In this document: one piece after another, positions 13,992-21,086 of the stretch
How the letters are laid out: each line of letters begins with the position of its first letter
Position numbering within the stretch: position 1 is the first letter of the stretch
Origin: an uncultured Angelakisella sp.
GTDB taxonomy: Bacteria; Bacillota; Clostridia; Oscillospirales; Ruminococcaceae
Length of the DNA stretch: 25,196 bases
NCBI GenBank assembly: GCA_910585535.1
Contig: CAJUFK010000039.1
Span: 1-25,196, forward strand
Direction of reading: 5' to 3'
The notes under the pieces: model-generated
What the model was told of the DNA's origin: nothing
The model's input: the letters and a program-made list of their open reading frames with translations, nothing else
Databases searched by the model: none
Made by a program: the position numbers and the translations under genes

Positions 13992-15119
13992 TCAGGATGG
14001 TATGTAGTCCAGGAACATCATGTTCATATCCACCCCGCCGCTGATGCCGGAGACACTGCCAGTGGAACTGTACTGCCAGATTTTGAAGTTGTAGGGGAAG
14101 AAGGGCACCCGGTAGTACATGGCCATCCATAGGTCGTAGTCCTCCAGCTGGGCCACCATCCCCTCGTGTTCCGCCAGGAATTTGGCGTAGGAGTAGTACA
14201 TGGACTTGTAGCCGCCGCTTTCGATGGTGTCGCAGAAGGCGGAGACCATCTTCACCGCCGTGGAGGTGGACATCCCGTAGGTGCGGTAGGAACTGTTCGC
14301 GCCGCCCTCCAGGTCAAAGACCACCGGCAGATCCAGGCTGTAGCCGGAAAGCTCGTCCAGGCAGAAGTTGGCCTCCTCGATGGCTTCGCTGCGGGAGACA
14401 GCCTGGGAATAGAAGTAAACCCCTACCCGAACCCCGGCGGCCTGCGCCCCCTGGATATTCTGGTGGAAGTTGGTATCCAATTTAATGGCTCCATTTGTGT
14501 AGCCCCGGTATCCCAGGCGGATAAAGGCGAAATCTACCCCATCGGCCTTGACGGCGTTCCAGTTGATGTTCCCCTGGAAGACCGAAACGTCAATGCCCTT
14601 CAGCACCCGGGAGACGCCGCCGACTACATAGTCCTTTTCCCGGCTGTAGTGAACCAGGTTGTCCCAATCGTAGCTGTGCTTGGCTACGCCCTTTTCCACC
14701 GGAAGGTACTCAAAGGAGTTGCCCTTTTTGAAGATGAAATAATCGTCGATGAACCGCTGGACATACTGGCCGGGAAGCTGATACTCCACGGCATAGCGCT
14801 CGAACCGGTCCAGGGTGATGGTGCTTTTGCCGCTGATGGCAGAGAGAAAATCGCTGGGCACCGAGGAGTAGTCCTCCGCCACCCGTTCCAGATCAGAGAC
14901 CCTGATGACCCCGTCCTTCACCAGGGAATTAAGCTTCCCGGAGGAGGGGTTCCGGTTTGAGGTGGGCTGGATGGGGGTAGGGGCCTGCCCTTCCACCACA
15001 TAGGCCACCCCCCTCAGGTCTTCGATCCGTCCGGCCCCTGTGCCGAGAGGAAGTAGGAGCAGAGCGGCGGCGCAGAGAAGCGCCGGGACTCTGCTGCGGG
15101 AAAGCGCCCTTTTCTTCAT
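13992..15119 (-). CDS. Secreted GH25 lysozyme (muramidase) with N-terminal extension
   Basis: A 375-residue protein from the ATG at 15119, with GGAGG six bases upstream. A basic N-terminus and hydrophobic core (about 9-28) form a signal peptide. Residues about 30-170 are an extension without a recognised domain. The GH25 barrel begins at KGIDVSVFQGNINW (Asp177) and has the catalytic pair in VVFDLEGG (Asp269, Glu271), then the late WQYSSTGSVSGI and DMNMMF. It should cut the N-acetylmuramic acid to N-acetylglucosamine bond of peptidoglycan, outside the cell or in the spore envelope. The family is also common in phages, but nothing phage-like surrounds it. It has its own promoter, and a small unknown gene follows. 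Confidence 0.93.
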   Translation of the reverse strand: MKKRALSRSRVPALLCAAALLLLPLGTGAGRIEDLRGVAYVVEGQAPTPIQPTSNRNPSSGKLNSLVKDGVIRVSDLERVAEDYSSVPSDFLSAISGKSTITLDRFERYAVEYQLPGQYVQRFIDDYFIFKKGNSFEYLPVEKGVAKHSYDWDNLVHYSREKDYVVGGVSRVLKGIDVSVFQGNINWNAVKADGVDFAFIRLGYRGYTNGAIKLDTNFHQNIQGAQAAGVRVGVYFYSQAVSRSEAIEEANFCLDELSGYSLDLPVVFDLEGGANSSYRTYGMSTSTAVKMVSAFCDTIESGGYKSMYYSYAKFLAEHEGMVAQLEDYDLWMAMYYRVPFFPYNFKIWQYSSTGSVSGISGGVDMNMMFLDYIPS

Positions 15120-15170
15120 AGGAAACCTCCACTTGTATACAGAAAATGCTGTCGAAATACGGCTTTTTTA

Positions 15171-15200
15171 ATTATACCTTATTGGGTAGGGGTTTGGCAA
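15171..15200 (-). promoter_or_regulatory. Sigma-A promoter of the lysozyme gene
   Basis: On the minus strand TTGCCA and a perfect TATAAT are 18 bases apart, giving a leader of about 45 bases. Confidence 0.72.
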
Positions 15201-15249
15201 TAGATTTTTTTCTAAGAAGCAAGAAAAGCCTAAAACACTGCCCGCCTGC

Positions 15250-15277
15250 ACCCTTTTTCTCCCTTTGGCATAGGATG
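15250..15277 (+). promoter_or_regulatory. Possible mother-cell (sigma-K/sigma-E-like) promoter of the collagen-like gene
   Basis: AC, 17 bases, then CATAGGATG fits the sigma-K pattern AC-N16/17-CATANNNTA except for the last base. No good sigma-A promoter is visible in this gap. The motif is short, so chance is a real possibility. A GATCGCC/GGCGATC hairpin follows in the leader at 15292-15320. Confidence 0.35.
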
Positions 15278-15345
15278 AGGGCAAAGAAGGGGATCGCCAT
15301 TTTAGACTGAGACGGCGATCTTCCGTAAGAAAGGGGCGTTTTCCT

Positions 15346-16242
15346 ATGCCGATGAACCGTCAATACCGACCCTATCCCTGCTGTCCCCCCGGCCCTCCTG
15401 GCCCCCGGGGGCCTATGGGACCCCAGGGGAAGATGGGCCCTCCCGGGCAGCGGGGGATCCCGGGCCCGGTGGGCCCCAAAGGGGAGTGCGGCCCCGCCGG
15501 TCCCATAGGAAACCAGGGGCCGCAGGGGGAGCCGGGACCACAGGGCCCCAGCGGTCTGATGGGTCCCATGGGTCCCGCCGGGACCAGAGGCCCCCAGGGG
15601 GCGGACGGTCTCCCCGGTCCTGCCGGAGAACGGGGACCCCAAGGGGAGCCTGGACCCGCCGGAGAGCGGGGACCCCAGGGGGAGCCTGGCCCTCCCGGAG
15701 AGCGGGGCCCCCAAGGGGAGCCCGGGCCCGCCGGGGAGCGGGGCCCCCAAGGGGAGCCTGGGCCCGCCGGGGAACGGGGGCCCCAAGGAGAACCCGGACC
15801 GATGGGCCCTCCCGGGCCGGGAGGCGGTCAGGGGCAGGCAGCCCAATTCGCTATGTGGTATCAAAATGATCTGCTTACGGTGCCCTTCGGGGGCGGGATG
15901 GTGCCCTTGACCCCGGCAATCCAAAGCGTGGGCATCCAGGACCGGGAGGGGGCCCTTCATCTTCATCAGCCGGGGGTGTACTGCTTCCGGTACCTGGTCT
16001 CTTTCCCGGTGGCGGCGCGGCTTTCCACCGTCCTCTCCCTTCGGCTGAACGGGGAGGTTGTCCCCGGGTCGGTCTGCCATGTGGACAAGGAAAACCCCGG
16101 CCAGCCTTTTACTGCGGCGGGCCAGGGCGTCTTCCGACTGGAGGAGCCCGGGGAACTGGTCCTTTGGTCGGAGAAGGGATTTTCCATTGCCGGGGCGGCA
16201 GAAGGGGACACCCTGGCCAGTCTGGCAGGGTATCTGCTGTAA
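15346..16242 (+). CDS. Collagen-like (Gly-X-Y) surface protein with BclA-type C-terminal domain
   Basis: A 298-residue protein. A short N-terminal leader (MPMNRQYRPYPCC) without a classical signal peptide precedes 50 uninterrupted Gly-X-Y triplets (residues 16-165), rich in GPP, GPQ, GEP and GER. The central part is built from five near-identical 12-residue blocks (GERGPQGEPGPA). The last 133 residues are a non-collagen domain with beta-strand pattern, resembling the C-terminal trimerising domain of spore filament proteins such as BclA. Family knowledge suggests a trimeric stalk with C-terminal heads on the exosporium or spore coat. The missing signal peptide fits mother-cell assembly rather than Sec export. 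Cysteines near the N-terminus may crosslink. The ribosome site is AAGGGG with a 9-base gap. Confidence 0.9.
   Translation: MPMNRQYRPYPCCPPGPPGPRGPMGPQGKMGPPGQRGIPGPVGPKGECGPAGPIGNQGPQGEPGPQGPSGLMGPMGPAGTRGPQGADGLPGPAGERGPQGEPGPAGERGPQGEPGPPGERGPQGEPGPAGERGPQGEPGPAGERGPQGEPGPMGPPGPGGGQGQAAQFAMWYQNDLLTVPFGGGMVPLTPAIQSVGIQDREGALHLHQPGVYCFRYLVSFPVAARLSTVLSLRLNGEVVPGSVCHVDKENPGQPFTAAGQGVFRLEEPGELVLWSEKGFSIAGAAEGDTLASLAGYLL
15625..15804 (+). repeat. Five tandem 36-bp repeats within the collagen-like gene
   Basis: Five units of 36 bases begin at 15625, 15661, 15697, 15733 and 15769, each coding for GERGPQGEPGP plus one residue. The copies are similar but not identical, with the last the most diverged. 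Such in-frame repeats can change in number by slippage and so alter stalk length. Confidence 0.93.
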
Positions 16243-16278
16243 CAAAAAGGGGGAGCGCCGGAAGCGGCGTTCCCCCTT
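16243..16278 (-). terminator. Terminator hairpin between the converging collagen-like and sigma-operon genes
   Basis: AAGGGGGA and TCCCCCTT form the outer stem, with an inner CGCCG/CGGCG around GAAG. The A-run at 16244-16248 gives a T-run on the minus strand, so it best serves the leftward operon; it may also stop the collagen-like transcript. Confidence 0.75.
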
Positions 16279-16327
16279 GCGCCATCCGCCGCCCTGTATA
16301 GCGCAGGACGTACAGGCGCCGGGCTGT

Positions 16328-17806
16328 CTACTTTTGCCCGGGGACGACGACCCCTTCCATGCTCCGGTCCTGGGACTCTTCCATCGGCGGGGTCGGCTCT
16401 CCCGGGTCCTCCCCGATATGGGCAGACTCGGTCCCTTCCTCCTCCTCTGGCGGGGCGTCGGGCTTCTTCACCGCCGTGCCGCCGCCGTTGAAGCTGCCGT
16501 CGTAGGTGGGCATATTGGTGATGTACCGTCCGTCCACGGCGGGGACGTAGTAGGCCCCGTAGTCCCGCAGGGTTTTGTCCGCAGGGCGGTATTCCTCGGG
16601 CAGATCCACAAGGAAGCGGTAGTAGGGGAGCCAGACGGCCTCGTGGCTGCCGGTGCGGTAGACCAGCTCCACCCCGGCGATCTCCTCCGCCTTGGGCAGA
16701 TCGTAGGGGACCGAGGAGGCGTAGTTCCCTGCCAAAAGCAGCTCTTTGGCCTCCTCCACCGTGATGATGGGGTAGTTGCCCATCACCTGGGAGAGATCAG
16801 GGGCGTAGACCCGGGCCAGGAACAGCTTTCCGTCGTCGTCGTTGTAGAAGGCCACCCGGTTGAAGTTGTAGTTGATGATCTGCTGCTTCAGGGAGCCTCC
16901 GCCGTCGAAATACTCCACATCGAAGCTGCGCTCCCCGTAGATGTTCCGGTCGGCCATCCCCTGGTCCAGGACCGGCTCCGCCATGTCGGAAAGGAGTCCG
17001 CCGTACTGTTCCGAGAGCCAGGAGGCCGCCTCGGCCATCTCCTCTCTGGAGGCGTTGTAGGTGAAGGTGATGGTGTCCGGAAGCTCCACCGCCGGGTCAA
17101 AGTCGATGCGGGCGGTGAGGGTCTGGTCCACCTCGATCTTGATGCCGTCCGCCTCCATGATGAGGGTGGTGGGGTCGAAGTAGCCCTCGGGGACCTCGTC
17201 CCCCACGGCGGCAAACTTTTCGGTGATGGCCTTCTTGTAGTCCTCGGTTGGGGCGTTGTCGGTGACGGGGGTGGTCTGGGTATCCAGGCCCAGCTTGCCG
17301 GCCACATCCAGCAGAAGGGCCTTCATCTTGTCCTGGTCGGCCCCGGAGACCCGGTACATCTCGTCGTAGGAGAGGGGGTTTTTGTAGACCGGCAGGGACT
17401 CCACCGTCTCCTCCTGGGTCCAGGGGTTCGCCCCGCTCCCCAGCTCGCTGAAATCATAGGCCAGATACCCCTCGTATCCCATAGCGCCCACTCCCATATC
17501 CTGGATGGTGATGAGGGGCAGGGGCTGGCTGGGCCCGTCGGAGCCCGGGGGCGGCACATCGGAGGACGGCTTTTCCCCTGGCATAAACTGGTAAGGGGGT
17601 TCGCCGGGCATCTGCCCCGGCATATCCCGATAGGGGGGTTCAAAGCGGCTGACGGCGAACACCGCCACCGCCAGGCAGGCGGCCAGGGCCCCCCATCTCT
17701 GCCAGGCAGGACGGCGGCGGACGGCGTGGCTCCGGGCCTCCTCCGCCTCCCGGATCAGTTCCTCATCCAGGTACTCCATGGCGTCGCTGAGTTGTTCGGT
17801 TCTCAT
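16328..17806 (-). CDS. Membrane-anchored partner of the ECF sigma factor (probable anti-sigma factor)
   Basis: This 492-residue protein overlaps the sigma gene by four bases (ATGA), the usual sign of a sigma/anti-sigma pair. A short cytoplasmic part (about 1-36: LSDAMEYLDEELIREAEEAR) would hold the sigma factor. One membrane segment follows (about 37-54). Then comes a Pro/Met/Gly-rich linker (about 55-105) and a large outside domain of about 385 residues that I do not recognise. The zinc-binding HxxxCxxC motif of classic anti-sigma domains is absent. The C-terminal 45 residues are acidic and disordered-looking. Function as anti-sigma factor is inferred from position and topology; the outer domain probably senses an envelope signal. 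Confidence 0.75.
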   Translation of the reverse strand: MRTEQLSDAMEYLDEELIREAEEARSHAVRRRPAWQRWGALAACLAVAVFAVSRFEPPYRDMPGQMPGEPPYQFMPGEKPSSDVPPPGSDGPSQPLPLITIQDMGVGAMGYEGYLAYDFSELGSGANPWTQEETVESLPVYKNPLSYDEMYRVSGADQDKMKALLLDVAGKLGLDTQTTPVTDNAPTEDYKKAITEKFAAVGDEVPEGYFDPTTLIMEADGIKIEVDQTLTARIDFDPAVELPDTITFTYNASREEMAEAASWLSEQYGGLLSDMAEPVLDQGMADRNIYGERSFDVEYFDGGGSLKQQIINYNFNRVAFYNDDDGKLFLARVYAPDLSQVMGNYPIITVEEAKELLLAGNYASSVPYDLPKAEEIAGVELVYRTGSHEAVWLPYYRFLVDLPEEYRPADKTLRDYGAYYVPAVDGRYITNMPTYDGSFNGGGTAVKKPDAPPEEEEGTESAHIGEDPGEPTPPMEESQDRSMEGVVVPGQK

Positions 17807-18363
17807 ACCGTAAATCCCTCCTTTTCCAGATGGGCCCGCAGGCCCTGCCGGGTGCGGTACAAAAGGCTTTTGACCTTTCCCTCGGTAAAGCCGTGGCTGG
17901 CGGCAATGTCCCGCAGGGGATCCAGAAACCAGTACCGCCCCAAAAAGACGGTGCGGGCGTCGGGGGAAAGCCCCCGGAGGTACCGTTCCATAGCCTCTGC
18001 CAACAGGTGGAGATCCACCTCTTCCCCGGTGGTATCCCCGCCGGAGACGCAGTCCTCCAACTCGGTGAGGGAGAGGGCGTACTCGCTTCCGCCCCGTTTC
18101 AGCCGGGTTTTCTTCCGGTAGAGATCGATGGAAAGCCGGCGGGTGATCCCTCCCAGGTAGGCGGACAGCAGCCCCGGCTTTTGGGGCGGTATCGAATTCC
18201 AGGCCCGAAGATAGGTGTCGCTGACGCTTTCCTCACAATCCTCCTTGTTTGCCAGGATCTGCCAGGCAATCCTTCCAAGGTAGTTTCCGTACTTTTCCCG
18301 GGTCTCCCGGATGGCTCCTTCATCCCGCTGCCAGTACAAACAGATGATGGCTTCGTCCTCCAT
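17803..18363 (-). CDS. ECF-type RNA polymerase sigma factor
   Basis: I place the start at the ATG at 18363, seven bases after GGAGGG; a GTG one codon earlier is too close to it. The 186 residues show region 2 (REKYGNYLGRIAWQILANKEDCEESVSDTYLRAW in outline, about 20-60) and SAYLGGITRRLSIDLYRKK. A linker then leads to region 4 (LSPDARTVFLGRYWFLDPL, then HGFTEGKVKSLLYRTRQGLRAHL). It lacks regions 1 and 3, as ECF sigmas do. It would direct RNA polymerase to a small stress or envelope regulon when freed from the membrane partner downstream. An ECF-style promoter upstream suggests that it drives its own operon. Confidence 0.93.
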   Translation of the reverse strand: MEDEAIICLYWQRDEGAIRETREKYGNYLGRIAWQILANKEDCEESVSDTYLRAWNSIPPQKPGLLSAYLGGITRRLSIDLYRKKTRLKRGGSEYALSLTELEDCVSGGDTTGEEVDLHLLAEAMERYLRGLSPDARTVFLGRYWFLDPLRDIAASHGFTEGKVKSLLYRTRQGLRAHLEKEGFTV

Positions 18364-18401
18364 CACAGAACCCTCCTTTCAAAGTGTCCTTCATCAGTAT
18401 A

Positions 18402-18427
18402 AACGATAAAATACGCCAAGAGTTGCA
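18402..18427 (-). promoter_or_regulatory. Candidate ECF autoregulated promoter
   Basis: On the minus strand TGCAAC, 16 bases, then CGTT resembles ECF promoters (xGxAAC-N16/17-CGTx). It puts the transcription start about 30 bases before the ribosome site. A TATACT hexamer nearby has no properly spaced -35. Confidence 0.5.
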
Positions 18428-18549
18428 AAAAAACAAAATTTTTCTGTTTCAACCCAGAAGGGAGGAGAAGGGAACGGGCTGCCAGACTCTTAGGCAGTTT
18501 GCTCCCGGCTCCAAAGAAGCCCAGAAATTTCCTTTTTCTGCCAAACCTC

Positions 18550-18578
18550 TTGCATTTTTTTCCGGTATTGCGTATAAT
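18550..18578 (+). promoter_or_regulatory. Sigma-A promoter
   Basis: TTGCAT (18550-18555) and a perfect TATAAT (18573-18578) with a 17-base spacer, driving the coiled-coil protein gene at 18624. Confidence 0.82.
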
Positions 18579-18623
18579 AACAATGGATGAACACACACGG
18601 TAAACCCACAAGGAGGTCTTCCT

Positions 18624-19190
18624 ATGAATATTCAGGTACTGCATCCCAACCCCACTCAGGTCGCCTCGGAGCGGCTGCGGCCGGCGCCGGAGGTCTCTGA
18701 CGCTGTGGCCCATGCCGTAACAGGCCCGGATGAGGCTCCCGGCATCACTGCGGCGGCTTCCCCTGGCGGAGCGGGGGAAAGCGGGCTCCAAGGGGAGCGC
18801 AGGGACCAGTATGTCTTTGGGGAGAAGGGGGAGACCGCCGGGCTTTACCGCATGACCAAGGATGAAGACGGCAACCCGGTGGTCCGGTTCGACGACCCCA
18901 AGGCCGCCGAAAAGGAGAGAGCCGCCCGGGAAAAAGAAGCCGAGGCCAAGGAAAAGAAGGCCGAGGAGGAGGAAGCCCGGACCCGCACCACCATTGACAC
19001 CGGCCGGGTAGACCGGGAGATCGAGGAGCTGAAGGAACAGGTGGAGGACCTGGAACAGCGGCTCAACTACGGCGGCAGCCTGGTGGATGCTGAAAAGGTG
19101 GAGCGGGAACTCACCTTTGCCAAGATCGAACTGCATTTGAAGGATAACGACACCTACCGCCGGGCCAATGCCCAGGTGACCAGGGGCTGA
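18624..19190 (+). CDS. Cytoplasmic coiled-coil protein, unknown function
   Basis: The ATG has a perfect AAGGAGGT six bases upstream; the product is 188 residues. The first 65 residues are Pro/Ala/Gly-rich and look disordered. A short ordered-looking segment follows (YVFGEKGETAGLYRMTKDED, then NPVVRFDDPKA). Residues about 90-120 are almost all Ala, Glu, Lys and Arg, a single long helix, followed by a classic coiled coil (REIEELKEQVEDLEQRL). The final 45 residues are helical and charged. There is no signal peptide or membrane segment. I do not recognise the family. It is a single-gene unit with its own strong promoter and terminator, which suggests an abundant structural or scaffold protein. 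Confidence 0.8.
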   Translation: MNIQVLHPNPTQVASERLRPAPEVSDAVAHAVTGPDEAPGITAAASPGGAGESGLQGERRDQYVFGEKGETAGLYRMTKDEDGNPVVRFDDPKAAEKERAAREKEAEAKEKKAEEEEARTRTTIDTGRVDREIEELKEQVEDLEQRLNYGGSLVDAEKVERELTFAKIELHLKDNDTYRRANAQVTRG

Positions 19191-19201
19191 CAGACAAGAA
19201 G

Positions 19202-19241
19202 AAAGCGGCACAGAGGGAGTTTTTCCCCTGTGCCGCTTTTT
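19202..19241 (+). terminator. Intrinsic terminator of the coiled-coil gene
   Basis: AAAGCGGCACAG pairs with CTGTGCCGCTTT; inside, GGGA pairs with TCCC around a T-rich loop. A run of five T ends the stem. Confidence 0.9.
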
Positions 19242-19268
19242 GTGGGGAACTTTGGCGGAACAGAGCCC

Positions 19269-19297
19269 TGTACAAACCTCCGGAAATGTGATATTAT
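19269..19297 (+). promoter_or_regulatory. Extended -10 promoter of the hydrogenase gene
   Basis: TGTACA (19269-19274), 17 bases, TATTAT (19292-19297), with the TGn extension just before the -10. The leader is about 150 bases and holds a CGGGGCA/TGCCCCG hairpin at 19398-19416. I found no convincing Rex site. Confidence 0.6.
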
Positions 19298-19451
19298 GAT
19301 TCCGTACCCCTCTATTCCCTGGGAAAGGAAATCCCCGGCACCTACGCACCGTTTGGGGTCTTGAGTATCAATTTGTTGTGGAAGAATCGGAATAAAGCGG
19401 GGCAGTTTTTGCCCCGGACATAGATCCGGCAAGCCGAAAGGAGCAGAAAAA

Positions 19452-20963
19452 ATGAGAGGAATGCACACATCGGTACAGAACATCCGCCGCCAGATTTTCA
19501 CCGAGGTGGCCCGGATGGGCTACGAGGGCGGGGACTACTCCCGCATCGAGGAGCTGCCTTATAAGATCGTTCCCGGGGAGGTGGCCCAGTACCGGGAATC
19601 CATCTTCCTGGAGCGAGCCATCGTTGGGGAGCGGCTGCGCCTGGCTATGGGCCTGCCCCTGCGCCCTATGGATGAACACGCCCCCCTTTCCATGGGGGTG
19701 AACGAAAGCGCTGTGGCGGAAAAATACTACGAGCCCCCTCTGGTGAACATCATCAAGTTTGCCTGTCACGGCTGCCCGGAAAAGCAGTACCGGGTTACCG
19801 ACTGCTGCCAGGGCTGCCTGGCCCACCCGTGCAGCGAAGCCTGCCCCACAGACGCCATCATCGTCCGTAAAAACGGCCGGTCCCTCATTGACACCGGAAA
19901 ATGTATCCGGTGCGGCCGCTGCGCCGAAGCCTGCCCCTACAGCGCCATTATCAAGATGGAGCGCCCCTGTGCTGCCGCCTGCGGCATGGACGCCATCGGC
20001 ACCGACAGCCAAGGCAAGGCGACCATCAACCAGGATAAGTGCGTTTCCTGCGGGATGTGCTTGGTGAACTGCCCCTTCGGAGCCATTTCGGACAAGGGCC
20101 AGATCTTCCAGCTGATCCAGTCCATCAAAAAGGGGGACCGGGTGATCGCCATTGTCGCCCCCGCCTTTATTGGCCAATTCGGGCCGGATCTCCCCCCGGA
20201 GAAGTTCGAGGCCGCTATGAAGCTGCTGGGCTTTGACCGGGTGGTGGAGGTAGCCATCGGCGCCGACCTCTGCACCATTGAGGAGGCCAAGGATTTCCTC
20301 CGGGCGGTGCCGGCGGAGCAGCCCTTTATGGCAACCTCCTGCTGCCCCTCCTGGTCGGTGATGGCCAAGAAGCTGTTCCCGACTTTGGCCCCCTACATCT
20401 CCATGGCTATGACCCCCATGGTCCTCACCGCCCGGCTCCAGAAGAAGGAGCATAAGGGCTGCAAGATCGCCTTTATCGGCCCCTGCGCCTCTAAAAAGCT
20501 GGAGGCCAGCCGCCGCACCATCCGCAGTGACGTGGACTTCGTCCTCACCTTTGAGGAACTGATGGGGATGTTTGAGGCCAAGGGGGTGGACTTTAAGGCG
20601 ATTACAGAGGAAAAGCCCATGGAAGAGGGCACCGGCGCAGGCCGGGGCTTCGCTGTGGGCGGCGGGGTGGCCAAGGCGGTGGCCGACGTCATCAGAGAGA
20701 TGGAACCGGAACGGGAAGTGAAGATCGCCAGCGCCCAGGGCCTTTCCGAGTGCAAAAAGCTGCTGATGATGGCCAAGGCCGGCAAGTACAACGGCTACCT
20801 CCTGGAGGGGATGGCCTGTCCTGGGGGCTGTGTAGCCGGAGCCGGAACCCTCCAGCCCATTAACCGCTCCTCCGCCATGGTCATCAAGTATTCCCGGGAG
20901 GCCCCCCAGCAGAAGGCCAGCGAATCCAAGTACGACATCACCCTCAGCCTCCTCAGCGACTGA
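19452..20963 (+). CDS. Monomeric [FeFe] hydrogenase, ferredoxin-dependent (group B-like)
   Basis: A 503-residue hydrogenase, with AAAGGAGC six bases before the ATG. The H-cluster motifs are complete: L1 ATSCCPSW (Cys297), L2 IGPCASKKLE (Cys345) and L3 EGMACPGGC (Cys456, Cys460). Before them lies a Cys-rich electron-transfer region (about residues 100-220) with two standard ferredoxin repeats (CIRCGRCAEACP and CVSCGMCLVNCP) and extra Cys pairs (CHGCPEK, CCQGCLAHPC). The N-terminal 95 residues have no recognised fold. The enzyme would reduce protons to H2 with ferredoxin, or the reverse, in the cytoplasm. The L2 and L3 details suit the group B monomeric type, but the subgroup is tentative. The HydE, HydF and HydG maturases are not in the window. 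Confidence 0.94.
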   Translation: MRGMHTSVQNIRRQIFTEVARMGYEGGDYSRIEELPYKIVPGEVAQYRESIFLERAIVGERLRLAMGLPLRPMDEHAPLSMGVNESAVAEKYYEPPLVNIIKFACHGCPEKQYRVTDCCQGCLAHPCSEACPTDAIIVRKNGRSLIDTGKCIRCGRCAEACPYSAIIKMERPCAAACGMDAIGTDSQGKATINQDKCVSCGMCLVNCPFGAISDKGQIFQLIQSIKKGDRVIAIVAPAFIGQFGPDLPPEKFEAAMKLLGFDRVVEVAIGADLCTIEEAKDFLRAVPAEQPFMATSCCPSWSVMAKKLFPTLAPYISMAMTPMVLTARLQKKEHKGCKIAFIGPCASKKLEASRRTIRSDVDFVLTFEELMGMFEAKGVDFKAITEEKPMEEGTGAGRGFAVGGGVAKAVADVIREMEPEREVKIASAQGLSECKKLLMMAKAGKYNGYLLEGMACPGGCVAGAGTLQPINRSSAMVIKYSREAPQQKASESKYDITLSLLSD

Positions 20964-21001
20964 CCGGAAATTTTTTCGCCCCGGATGAAGTCGTTCGACC
21001 C

Positions 21002-21020
21002 CCTTCTGTCGTATAGAAGG
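21002..21020. repeat. Small inverted repeat between hydrogenase and downstream gene
   Basis: CCTTCT and AGAAGG with a 7-base gap, next to another dyad GTCG-TT-CGAC at 20989-20998. The 123-base gap contains no clear terminator, so the downstream gene may be co-transcribed. Confidence 0.35.
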
Positions 21021-21086
21021 ATAGAGACAGAAAACGGCTCCCCATAGGGGGCTGCTTCCCAAGAACCGGCAGAAAGGAGGGTCCCT

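Noticed and set aside
15625..15804. A CRISPR-like array
   Set aside because: The 36-bp units are contiguous without spacers and encode Gly-X-Y triplets in frame.
15172..16245. A 357-codon minus-strand frame opposite the collagen-like gene
   Set aside because: It only mirrors the 36-bp repeats and has no start signal of its own.
16058..18121. A 687-codon open frame on the plus strand opposite the sigma and anti-sigma genes
   Set aside because: It is an antisense shadow in GC-rich DNA with few stop codons. The minus-strand genes have clear families, start signals and an overlap, and the plus-strand product is low-complexity with no recognisable domain.
19275..19310. A Rex operator at the hydrogenase promoter (ATGTGATATTATGATT)
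   Set aside because: Only the left half resembles the consensus; the right half does not, so Rex control of the hydrogenase is not supported here.
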